Below are positions 41,462-52,650 of a stretch of 64,000 bases of DNA, piece after piece. The stretch's first letter is position 1. Every line of letters begins with the position of its first letter. Under the pieces are notes generated by a model. The model had not been told where the DNA came from. It worked only from the letters and a program-made list of their open reading frames with translations, and did no database searches. The translations under genes were made by a program, and so were the position numbers. Origin of the DNA: Apostichopus japonicus (Eukaryota > Echinodermata > Holothuroidea > Aspidochirotida > Stichopodidae); NCBI RefSeq assembly GCF_037975245.1, contig NC_092561.1, positions 9,669,001 through 9,733,000 of the forward strand, written 5' to 3'.

Positions 41462-42265
41462 CTTTTTTGACATTCACTGTGTCTATGATACTTTCCCATG
41501 TTATTTTCATCATCCTGGATTTGGTAGCTAGTGAAACTTAAAACTGTAGAAAGACATTTATGTGGAAGAAAAGTTGTTTTCCGCACAAGAAGTTTGGCAG
41601 CGGAAAGTACCGTGTGCGGAGAATAACTGAAGCCGACTGCATGTATGTTTGGTTATGGCCCTGGGTTAACCTATATCTGTATGTTGATAATTTATAGTGT
41701 CCCAGTGGCACTGCTTTTGTGGTGTTAGCCTAGCTTAACACTACAGTTAAGTAGCCTAGGCTAGGTCAGTACTTGTTATGTTATTTCGCTCGTAGGCTGG
41801 CGGCTGGGCGAATTTCACGTAACTGGTACAATACAAACATGCAGGTCTTATTTATCTTTAGGCTAGCCTATAGAATGACTTGTAGAACTAGCAATAATAA
41901 TAAGTTAGGCCTAGCCTACGTTTAGGCCAAGTTATGCCTTACTGGCTAGGCCACGTTAATGAATTTAGTAGCAATAGATACCTGGAAGTAAACTAAGTGA
42001 TATGCACGAAAGACAGATGCGAAGGTCGGTGCAGCTCTTCTTTCAATTGCTGTACGATTCGTTCACGCACTTTTTACGAGCAGAGAGGCCGTTCTGCTAC
42101 CACTAGTACTACAAGGGAAACTGTACAGAGCCACTAGAGGTAACGTTACTGAGTACGTAGTACTATACTAAACGCAATTTTGAATAGTCATTCCGAGGTG
42201 CCACGGAAGTGTCCACGTGGTATTTGTTGTCGTCTGCTTCTGAATGAGCCAAGAAAACGACTTAC

Positions 42266-42400
42266 CTGCTACCTACTTGGTAAATTCTTTCTTTCATAGG
42301 ACTCAAGTGTCTTAGACTTAGATGAACATTCATTATTCTCCTCTAAATGTGAAGCATGTTTGGTAGCTGCAACAACTACCAATTTCATCAAGAGGGACAA
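42266..42400 (-). other. Possible 5' untranslated exon of GDP-L-fucose synthase
   Basis: On the minus strand an excellent donor (CAG|GTAAGTCG) lies at 42266/42265 and points toward the acceptor just before the first coding exon. The upper boundary given here is arbitrary. This rests on the donor alone. Confidence 0.25.
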
Positions 42401-43898
42401 CGTTAAGAGCGAAATAGGAATTATACAATAAAATTACCGGTAGATGTTTCAGCCTAATAAAATTTGTTTTACGTCTCAATGTGCTATGAGTTCGCCAGGT
42501 ATAATTTGTGTTGTTAGTTGCCCAGGGCGAACTATAACAAAATTAACTTGGGTTCTGCAAACTCCTTGCTGGTTCGTGAAAAATGTTTTGATGTTGATGA
42601 GTTTTGAGGTTTCACAGGGGGTACTCGCAAAATATAGGCCCCAAACGATGGTGAAGCGACAGTCCAATTTTTATTCCATATCAGCGGCGCAACGAACTAT
42701 AACTTGGGCCCGGCGGGCCGAAAATACATAGGTCTATGATCGCAATTGCGAGAGGCTGCACTAGGGCAATAATTTTGATTCCCATATCTTCTTCATGATA
42801 TTGTACAGATACTTTTGAACACTATGTGCTGTGTTCATCGTTTTTTCTTCTACAGAAACCATAAACAGCTAATTAAGGTCGGCACTATAGGGCCTTACCC
42901 AATTCCTCATGCCCTTGGCGTGACGCCGCTTCTCCCTGTATGGGTCCATGCATGATTCATGGGTATCCATTGGGGAAAGTTTTGGAAGATAGGGTATTAC
43001 GACTGCAGAATAGGTGTAGGCTGTACAAGCCTGTCATTGATGTTCCAGGAAAGGGGCATTTCAAAGATCCGTCAGGGAGAATTAAAAGATATTAGTCATG
43101 TTCGAAAGGTCTAAATGTTCAACTTCCCATTGCGCTGCAATCGCTTTTTATCGCTTTTTATCGTATATGCATCCAATGAAATTTCGCGCACCGAATGAAG
43201 CACTTTCTTAACTGTCTCAGACTATACGTGGTATACAGCGCGTCCTGTTCCTGACTTTTTCTCTGTTAAAATTACTTGACAGGTTTGAGAAGGGATGCAG
43301 TGGGTTGGGGGGGGGGGGGATGGGAGGGGCACGGGAATCAGATTTTATAGTTTAGTGGTGATGAAATTGCGAAAAATATGATCCCCTATCTCCGTACATG
43401 CATGCCTGGGACCTGTGTTTTGGCAACATGATGAAGCACAGTGAATTGCTTCAATTGATAGTACGAAGTTAACATTTAATTTGACACGCCTCAATGTCCT
43501 TCAACAATCACTGTTCAAGGAATAGAAAGCCCATATGCTCAGAATTACATGGAAGCTCTAGTTCGTGTATTATAACATCGGATGGCGATTTCGAAGCACA
43601 CCCCCCCCCACACACACACACAAAATATCAAATTGTGCAAGCTTGGAATGCATGCATGTACTTCATATACGTTCTATTTATTTGACCAATTGCCTTCACA
43701 TTGACTACACATTGACCACAATTAGTATACTAGCGTGCACAAACGCTGAAAAAACACTGACATCATTTTGACTATTTATGCATTGCCTCTGCACATTTAT
43801 TAGAATTCATGTATTGAAATGAATAGTTTGAAAAACACTAAGGTAATATCTGCAATCCCTTTTCAGGCTACTAACTCAGATTGACGGGCGACTGCAAG

Positions 43899-44288
43899 CA
43901 TAGGCGTAGGAGGCGGGGGGGGGGGGGGGCTGCAGCCCCAAGCAAATATTTTTGTGAAAATTCGGGCAATATTAGGATAATTTTTCGGGCACCTACTGAA
44001 AGAAATATAAATTGCAATGTGTTTTTCAACGGTTAAACTTATATTATTATTATCATTATTATTGTAACGACTTCCCGAAAATTTCAATCCGATATGAAAC
44101 GGTAATAACACCGCATATGATTGTATGTAATTGGCATGCGATGCATAACCGATGTATGCCTATATATGATATGTAGATCAAAATGTTGATCGCGCGCCAA
44201 GCGCGCAAAAATTTTGGTTATAATTTTCAGGCAAGTCGTTACAGCCCCCCCTCCCTTCCCCAAATCAAACTAAGCTCTTACGCCTATG
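43899..44288. mobile_element. hAT MITE with 8-bp target duplication
   Basis: CATAGGCGTAGGAG at the left and CTTACGCCTATG at the right form the inverted ends. The flanks are ACTGCAAG (43891-43898) and ACTACAAG (44289-44296), matching at 7 of 8 bases, the hAT-type duplication length. Both ends have long G or C runs. Confidence 0.75.
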
Positions 44289-44499
44289 ACTACAAGAGCT
44301 CATTATTTCTTAGATTACAGAGAAATTTCATTACATATTGAAACTTGCATTTTTTGAAATAAAAGTAACGCAATTTGTTTGCTAAATTCCGAATTGTTGA
44401 TCAAATTAAAAAGTGAACTTGAAATATATAAATATATCATTCACATGTTGCGGATGCAAAAGAAGGCACGCCATATGAAAACTAGAACCAAATAAAACT

Positions 44500-45095
44500 A
44501 TAAACGAATATAGGCCTAAAACTAGCAATAACTGATTAATAACTAACCATAAAACTAACTATTAAACTATAAATATAACTATGAATAACTAATAACTAAC
44601 TATAAAAACCTTACTAAAGAACTATAACTATATAACTAACTTAACTATCACTATCTATAAAACTAACTATAAAACTAACTATAATATAACTATAAAACTA
44701 ACTATAAAACTATAAATATATAACTGTCTAAAACTATCACTAACTATAAAACTAAATATAAAACTAACTATTAAACTATAAATATAACTATGAATAACTA
44801 ATAACTAACTTTAAAAACCTTACTATAGAACTACAACTATATAACTAACTTAATTATCACTATCTATAAAACTAACTATAATATAACTATATAACTGACT
44901 AAAACTATCACTAACTATAAATCTAAATATATAACTAACTATAAAACTATAAAATATATAACTAACTGACACTATCACTAACTATAAAACTATACATATA
45001 TTACTAAAGCTATCGCTAACTTTAAACTAACTATAAAACTATAGCTATAACTAACTAAAACTATAACTAACTAAAACTAAAACTATAACTACCAA
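44500..45095 (+). repeat. (AACTATAAA)n satellite-like array
   Basis: Irregular tandem copies of AACTATAAA / ACTAACTATAAA make up almost the whole stretch. Sub-blocks of about 290 bp (44.52 and 44.76 kb) resemble each other, so the array grew at more than one scale. Confidence 0.85.
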
Positions 45096-45398
45096 AATTA
45101 TCCGTATGTCAGGGAATGTAGAACTACAGAGTAAGCTGCAAGATTTACAGAACTTATATAGCCTATACCAGGTGTGGGAATTTATGAGCAACGTTTACTC
45201 ACGTATATGTGTTTTGTGAACTAATGACATGCGTAAAATGTGATTTCTAAAAGCTAGATAATTTCAAACGAAATTAAAGAAAATGTTTATCGGTTACTGA
45301 ACTATTTAAATTTCTTTAAGATCAATGTTTCTGTTTGCTGCAAAAGACTTCATACATTCGCATTATGGTACTGTTAATTAAAAAAAATATATATAATA

Positions 45399-46158
45399 GG
45401 ATGGGGAAGGGGACATCCTTCAGACGGAAGCTGGTCACTTCGCCCAACAACCATTTGCCCAACTGCCATTTCGCCGAACCTTACCATTTCGCCCAACCAG
45501 CCTGGTCATTTCGCCCAACCTTGCTGGTCATTTCGACCAACCTTGATTAAATATTATAGCCTACAATAAGGAAACGTTCGGAAATTGTTAACGTTAGAGG
45601 AAACGAACCGAATATTAAGGAATATTGAAGTCCTTTAGTTTGTATAACTTAAGGAAAGTTCGGGAATTGTTGACGTTACGGGAAACGAACCGAATAATTA
45701 AGGAAACTTGAAGTTTATTTATCTACCCTATAGTATAACCCAACATAAATTAAATTGAACTAGTGAAAAAGAAAAGTTGATATTATTCCACACCGATCCC
45801 CCTTTCTTCGTATAATAAAATAACTTCCATTGTATGCGTTATCGCCTAAAGTAATCCTCACATTATACCCGAAATAACTGCTCAGAATCCGATCGATACG
45901 GTGTCGGACATCACTTTATTTACCTACGACGAAGTGATATAACCCAAAATAAATCAAATTGAACTAGTGAAATAGAAAAGTAATATTATTCTGACTGAAT
46001 ATGAATAAAAAAAAAAATGGTTGGGCGTAATGACCATGCTGGTTGGGCGAAATGACCATGCTGGTTGGGCGAAATGACCATGCTAGTTGGACAAGATGGC
46101 AGTTGGGCGAAATGGTTGTTGGGCGAAGTGACCAGAAAGCCTTCCGACCCTTCCCCTA
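45399..46158. mobile_element. Foldback element with TTCGCCCAAC repeats in both arms
   Basis: The left arm (45399-45545) has a GGGGAAGGG-type end followed by five or so units of CATTTCGCCCAACC. The right arm (46018-46158) has the same in inverted orientation. The interior of about 470 bp carries a repeated sequence (ACGTTA-GGAAACGAACCGAATA) twice. No transposase is visible. Confidence 0.65.
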
Positions 46159-46767
46159 TTCTGGCAGTCCATAAATACAAAACAAAAATGCAGCTTAACA
46201 AAGCCTTGTACGAACATGATGTACCTTAATGTACCACGTAACTTGCAGCTGACAATATTTTTAACAGTAAAGAAAACTCCCTGCCCACCCCATCATGTAA
46301 TTTCGAATTTCGAAGCACCCGTAGTTATTCAGATGAAAGCTCCGGCAAAACATCTGAGGCAATTTTTAACATTATAGTTACACAGCAAATAATAGCTGAA
46401 AAGGGTTCAGTCCCCCCAAAGAACATCGATTTCAATCATTTCACGTTGTTTAGTTCGAAGCAAGGTTTGCAAGCTAACCTACGCTTCTATCAAAATCCAA
46501 ATGTAAATTTTACCATGTTTTACTCCACAATGGTTCAGTGAAGAGATCACAGTTGTAACCAATTGTGACCCCACACAATTCCAACCCACTAACAGGATCA
46601 GTTGTCATAAAAAAAAATAAGAGTAAATCTGTACTTTGAGGATTGCCCAAAGGGCATATACATTTGCATATGCATACGCATATGCATCAATTTGGCCGGT
46701 TGCGTCACAGAAACACGTTGGTTGATTGGCTATGATATAACAGTAGCCGAATCAGCAATACATAGGC

Positions 46768-46775
46768 TATATAAT
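46768..46775 (+). promoter_or_regulatory. TATA box of the first Cys-rich peptide gene
   Basis: TATATAAT in the context GGCTATATAATAC, identical in the second copy. It lies about 210 bases before the start codon. Confidence 0.55.
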
Positions 46776-46984
46776 ACATCGTCTACCTCTATCTCTCTCT
46801 GCTCATGCGCACAAGTGCAGTACCAGCAAACTTGTATGGCGATCTGGTAATTGGTCACTGACGATTATAAAGAGTTATTCGGGAATGAATCACAATCATT
46901 GTATCTGAAAACGTCGAACTGTCAACAAGACCAAAAATATTTTCTATTTCACTCAACCCAATATTTCGGGAAAAAAAGCTAACA

Positions 46985-46991
46985 ATGGCCG
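46985..46991 (+). CDS. Cys-rich peptide copy 1, exon 1
   Basis: ATG in a good context (A at -3, G at +4), two codons and one base, then donor GTAAGT. The same exon and donor are conserved in copy 2. Confidence 0.75.
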
Positions 46992-48440
46992 GTAAGTTTG
47001 TGCTGTATATTTTAACTATTCTCTTATTGCTCATAAAAAATTCAAGTTTATCATTGTAGATGAGTAAATATATTTATTTCTGTATGTAAAATCCTTCGTT
47101 TTGTTCAAAGCCACGACACTTTGAATTGGGGGGGGGGGGGGTGGGGAATCTTGGCTACTAGTGCTTTATAAAGCTATCATATTCCTGCGGGCGTGCATGG
47201 TGCAGCCATAGACGGCATTTCGTGCATGTGGTATGTCTTCTGCCCCAACCCCACCCCAACCATCTTAAACAAGTGTAGGAGTCCATGGCCAAATTATGAC
47301 TTTAAAGTCATACAATGACAAACATGCCTTCAAGCTTATGTGATGTAATTTCACCCGTTTCTTGTTAATCGGCATTTAAAGGGGTATTCCGGTGGCTGAA
47401 GTAGATTGTTTAAAGAGTTGCTGGAATTCTTTTTGCATTGTTTGGTCAAACATCATATCATCATATATGGTTTTGGGGCGAAGTTATTGTTCAAATGTTG
47501 TGGTATATCGTAAATGCATTTAGCGACAGCAGAGTCCACGTTGTCTTCATGGCACTTTCAGCTGTAAACGGTTTGGCTTTGTCTAAGATATATTTAACAG
47601 ATTAGAGGGAAATGATAATTCTGTAGAGAAAGTTGCACTATAATGAAATTCCGAATACTGCAGAGAAAATGAACAGAAAGGTAGACTTTCTAAATTTTTA
47701 TCACATATAAATGATAATTATCATAATGATTATGATACAAAGGTAACGCTTTTGAAGATCATTTCGTTACATTTCAGTTTAACATATCTCGACTTAGGTC
47801 AAAGAAAAAAAAACATCCCTCGTCCCCTCTTTCATCTTTTTCTCTCTCTCTGTTTTTGCAAAACGTTTTAAAGTTGATTTTAAGTCCTCTCAAACATTAC
47901 TTGAAGGTAGTCACCTAAGAACTACCCCGTAAGTGTGGATTGTATGCAACAAGGCAAAGCTCTACATAGTAAGAACATAAGAGTATTGTGGATTCTCGGC
48001 ACCAGCACACAATCTGAGTAGAAACTGTGATATAAAAAAGCCTCAGTCCTGCCATTTTATGAAAAACTTCGGACGAAAACCTGCTATGTTTTACTTTCGT
48101 CCTTGGGAACAAATGATTTACATGACGTTTTTCAACTGACAGTGGCAAATATTGATCTCTTTAGGAGAATTGTTGCCTTGTGTTTCTATGTAATATCGTT
48201 TTAATATGAACTTTTAATCCATCAAATGGAGCTATTATAACGTTGACATGAATATTACTTCTTTAAGGGCTCAACCTCCGTATTCTGTTCCTCCTGGTGG
48301 TATTGCTGGTTGCTATGATGATGATCGGACTGGTCTCTTGCGAAGACGAAGACGAAGACAACTTTGAGATGTTCGCACGTAGAGGGAAGTGTTGTCCCGC
48401 AGACGATTGTCAGGAGTGGTGTGCCTGCTGCCGCGACTGA
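46985..48440 (+). CDS. Cys-rich secreted peptide precursor, copy 1 (two exons)
   Basis: Exons 46985-46991 and 48268-48440 join in phase 1 to encode 59 residues. Residues 7-26 are a strongly hydrophobic signal segment. An acidic propiece follows (EDEDED at 28-33), ending in Arg40-Arg41, a likely processing site. The C-terminal 18 residues carry six cysteines at 44, 45, 50, 54, 56 and 57, spaced CC-x4-C-x3-C-x1-CC. That spacing equals conotoxin framework III (M-superfamily, one-residue last loop), and prepropeptide layout is the same. The mature part is net acidic. I recognise no named echinoderm family. Antimicrobial, venom-like or signalling roles are all possible; none is shown here. Confidence 0.8.
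48268..48440 (+). CDS. Cys-rich peptide copy 1, exon 2
   Basis: Acceptor CTTTAAG. Encodes the hydrophobic segment, propiece and six-cysteine peptide, ending in TGA. Confidence 0.85.
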
Positions 48441-48546
48441 TTTCCAAGATTGCAATGGTAAAATTGCACCTTAATGTTTCACCATTTCGTAATATAGCGT
48501 TTGAATATTTTGCACAATTTTCATATTTTTTAGAAGCTTTTTAGTT

Positions 48547-48552
48547 AATAAA
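48547..48552 (+). terminator. Poly(A) signal of peptide gene copy 1
   Basis: AATAAA about 107 bases past the stop, conserved in copy 2. Confidence 0.6.
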
Positions 48553-48569
48553 CAAAAAAGCGGGCATAT

Positions 48570-51500
48570 ATGACGTAGACGTGTATATATAGTACGAGTG
48601 TAACAGCATGACTACGAGTACAAGTAGAAGTTTCTTTTGATTACAGTACAAACATACGACCCCCAAGCACAGAAATTAATACATACCTAAAAGGATACAT
48701 ATCAAAGCTACTGACAAACAACAGGCTTTGCAGCGGATTTGAAGGTTACTCGCGCCATGAACAGCGGATAGGGTTACTTCGTCGTAGTAACGAGGTTGAT
48801 ACGAAATCCTGATCTTATCGTCACAATATCTTTCATTTCACCCGATACACACAGAGAACACAATATACATCTTTTAAGTTTTGTACCAGCGTAAAAACTT
48901 GATCGTGCTATAAATCAGTACCAAGTGCTATTAGGATGACAGTCAAAATATGATATACGATATGTGTCATCCCAACAAATCCAGTTTGATTGATTTATCG
49001 GCATCAAATATAATCCTCGGTTTTTACATATTAACCTAACAGCACTTGCTAACGATTTATCGTATTTATCAGCACGATCCAGTTTTTACTATGGTACCAT
49101 TTTTTTAAAAGATTTACGGTAGTTATTGTAATTTCTCTGTGAATCGGTTGTCCATTTTCATATATAGAAACACTTGATACACCAGACTAGCTCGAATGTT
49201 TTGAGCAAAATTTACATTAGTTGAAATGAATTACAACTCACGAATATTTAGACGCTGCTTACACTGTTGTTCTTACTTTTTGAAAAATTAAGTATCCTTG
49301 CATGTTCTCAGATGTAATTACAATCTTACGTTAGGCCCTTAACTAGATACAAAACCCAGCCATCTATAGATTGCTCACCATGATAATTTTGAATAGACCG
49401 AAATGTAGGGGAGACGGATATACAGAAATGTTTGGGCCCCTGGGGAGCAGGTACTCCAAGTTGGAGGGGCACCAACAATTATATATACAGGGGCACTAAT
49501 AATTAAAAGAGGGGCACAATACTCACGTACTGTTATATTTGTGAAGTTTTTGTCCACAGGATGGTGGAAAAAATTAAGGGTGTGATGGGGTGGAAGAAAA
49601 ATATTCTAAAAGTGGAGGAGGCAAGCCCCTGTGCCCAGCCTGGCTACAGGACTATACTGGGAAGGGATTAATATTCAAATGGAGCCTAATAACCACCTTA
49701 AGCAAATACTCACTAATTGACACAGACTGATATACACTGCACAGTCATTTTGAAGTAAAACGTTTCTTGGCAATGTCAGTCTCAAAAGCGAGTGAAGCTC
49801 AGCGAAAGATTTTCGAAAATTGCTGCATTTTTTTTTAACTGAAAGGTACCTCACAGTAATAAAACAGCCAAGATGCCATTAGAAAATAGGTTAAAACACA
49901 CTCATATACCATCTGCAAAACGATATTGGATAGAACTTCCCAAAAAAATTTCTCTGTACTTCCTGACTAATTTCAATGTAAGTTATCCGACTGTCCAAGT
50001 GAAAACTGGTATACATACTTGCAAAATAAAGTCAGAGTGGAAAAAGTCTCTAAAATATCCAACCTCCCCCATCCCCCAATTAAATGGTTATAGACTTTAT
50101 TTTAAAAATATGTCGCATAACAAGGATTGACATGCTGTTTCTATATTTTGTTTACAATGTGCATGCCTTTATTGAAGAATATAAAAGTTACAATGGAACA
50201 AAAGGCACCATCATAGATGAAAAGCCTCTAAACGTGTATTGCAGCATTTTAGTAGTCTGCCACGATACATTAGTTTAGATAACCATTACTCAAGTTGATT
50301 TCTACTTTCCTATCCTAGCAATTGGATATTGCCTAGGCCTATAGGTGCTACTGTAATTTTAATATATACTAGCAGTACATATCGAGTAGCAAAAAACAAA
50401 GTTTGTTTTTTAAATAAAGAACATATTAAAGATTCCTTTTCGTTTTCCATGACGCATACATATACCCTTAGAAGTGGCTCACAGTTCTGTGTATTCAATA
50501 AGTTTGTTTTAAGAATTTCTCACAATCTTTAAAATCAACCGCGCACTTCATTGCCTAACGTTTAGATTCTAGGTAAAATAGTGTGTAGGTTGATGCTTTT
50601 GGGTGAGCTGTTCGTCTTCAAATTGCTGCAAGCGACAAGCCAGAAGTAGCTTCTATGTGTTCAAGTTCAGTGGTCTTAAGCAGTAATGATCCGCTGGAGA
50701 GCGATCTTGTTTCTCCGCGTGAATGGCAAGGCCAACGTGACAATAAATGATGTCTACTCCAAGAAAACAACCAGTGCATCATTTTCATAGATGTGATATA
50801 CGTTACAAGGTATTTAGCGCACTCTGCATTAACATCTGTGGTTACGCATCATCGAACTACGACAAGCCGAGGACAAACGTATCACATGAGCTTTAACGCT
50901 GCACAGATGATTGCTTCGAGCACGCATATCGAGCACGCATATCGAGCACGCATATCGAGCACGCATATAGTAGACAGCCGTTACAGCCCCGCTGGTTTGC
51001 CGATACGCGTGACATTAATTTCTTAGAATGTTTTTTTACCCAACTAATTTTTTTCACCTCTCAACAGATTTTTTCTTTTTCAACCCACAGTCGCAAGTTT
51101 CCTGGACTTTCTCTCGCGCCAGTAAGAAGCTTCTCCAACAAACCACAATCGTTAGCAGCCGGCTAGTTGCATGTTATGCTAGAAAAACACCATCGACGTA
51201 AATTGAAATATCATATTAATTAATAAAAAAGTATTTCTTTTTCTGTTCTCATGCAGAATCTGATGTATAGAGTAAACCTTGTTTTCCATATTGTATGTTA
51301 TCCGTAAATATGCATGTTAACAACGGGTATTTTACAAATAAGATGGTTTTGTCAATCGTAAAGAACTGGTGAACATGTTTAACTGGTTGTAGATGTATTA
51401 AGTCACTATGCAAATTTCGTCTTAGAAATTTAAACCACTACAGATATGTGGAGGGAAAACAATATCATAATTCTCTTTGCTAATTTTACAATTAGTGAAA

Positions 51501-51990
51501 AATAGAATTTGAAATAAACATGCAAATCTCTTTAATTTTATTATTTTTCTTTTCTGAATTCCTAGTCATTTTATTTCCTTCTGTGCCACCCTTCCTCCTT
51601 CCCAGTTATTGAAAACGTCAACAGTGCCTCCTTACGGCAATAATATTTCAAAGTTCCACTTTTTGTTTATGGAAATTACCCTTTTCATAATTTACAAATG
51701 TGACGTTTTTTTGTGAAATTAAAAGAAAATATTAAAACGTTTAAGTGTTGAAGAAAAAAAATCAAATACTGGATTTACGGTGACCAGAATGATGAGAGGG
51801 TCCAATTTTTCGCGACTTGTTGAGGTTATTTATCGGTTTGCTTTTCCAAATCAAAGTAAAATATCCCACTAACTTTTGAAGCTCCCCCCCACCACCCCCA
51901 CCTTTCCTCAGACTGAACCCTCTTCCGCCGACTCACTATCGAATTTTTATTTTATTTTCCTGGGCATTTTCTCAAACCAATATACAGAAT
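48570..51990. other. Non-coding part of duplication unit 1
   Basis: No supported gene. It contains a short array of a 13-bp repeat at 50917-50970. A frame at 49873-50130 starts alike in both units but is broken by an indel in the second. Confidence 0.55.
50917..50970 (+). repeat. 13-bp tandem repeat (CGAGCACGCATAT), four copies
   Basis: Four exact or near-exact units in unit 1; the matching site in unit 2 has about seven. Confidence 0.85.
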
Positions 51991-52397
51991 TTTAGCAGAT
52001 TTGAGGCAATTTTTAACTTATAAGTTACACAACAAATGGGAGCTGAAAATGGTTCAGTCCCCCCAAAGAACATCGATTTCAACCATTTCATGTTGTTCAG
52101 TCCGATGCAAGGTTGCATGCTAGCCTACGTTTCTATCAAAATCCAAATGTAAATTTTACCATGTTTTACTCCATAATGGTTCAGCGAAGAGATCACAGTT
52201 GCAACCAGTTGCGAACCCACACGATTCCAACCAACTAACAGGATCAGTTGTCATAAAAAATAATATCAGTAGATCTGTACTTTGCGGATTGCCCATATAT
52301 GGGCATAAACATATGCATCATTTTGGCCGGTTGCGTCACAGAAACACGTTGGTTGATTGGCTATGATATTACAGTAGCCAATCAGCAATACATAGGC

Positions 52398-52405
52398 TAT
52401 ATAAT
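52398..52405 (+). promoter_or_regulatory. TATA box of the second Cys-rich peptide gene
   Basis: TATATAAT in the same context as in copy 1. A (TA)n run is inserted about 30 bases downstream in this copy only. Confidence 0.55.
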
Positions 52406-52430
52406 ACATCGTCTACCTTTACCTCTCCCT

Positions 52431-52456
52431 ATCTATATATATATATATATATATAC
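52431..52456 (+). repeat. (TA)n microsatellite in the presumed 5' UTR of peptide copy 2
   Basis: About twelve TA units where copy 1 has a short CT-rich stretch. Confidence 0.85.
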
Positions 52457-52643
52457 TGCTCATGCGCACAAGTGCAGTCAGACCAGCAAACTTGTATGGC
52501 GATTTGGTTATTGGTCACTGACGATTATAAAGAGCTATACGGGAATGCATCACATCATTGTATCTGAAAACATCGAACTGTCAACAAGAACAAAAATATT
52601 TTCTATTTCACTCAACCCAATATTTCGGGAAAAAAAGCTAACA

Positions 52644-52650
52644 ATGGCCG
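52644..52650 (+). CDS. Cys-rich peptide copy 2, exon 1
   Basis: Identical in sequence and donor to copy 1. Confidence 0.75.

Larger units (their letters stand above)
38150..43890. other. Intergenic/5' intron region upstream of GDP-L-fucose synthase
   Basis: Apart from the elements listed separately and the possible untranslated exon, I see no coding exon. A 95-residue frame at 42444-42731 has no family signature or splice support. Confidence 0.45.
46355..52001 (+). repeat. 5.65-kb tandem duplication, unit 1
   Basis: Colinear, roughly 90-95% similar sequence to 52002-57690, with a constant offset near 5650 bases broken only by small indels. It includes a complete peptide gene (46985-48440) and about 3.4 kb of downstream non-coding sequence. 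The duplicated open frames elsewhere in the unit change amino acids freely and do not look coding. Confidence 0.92.

Noticed and set aside
42444-42731. 95-residue frame
   Set aside because: No recognised motif, no splice support and no conservation to test; left out as a gene.
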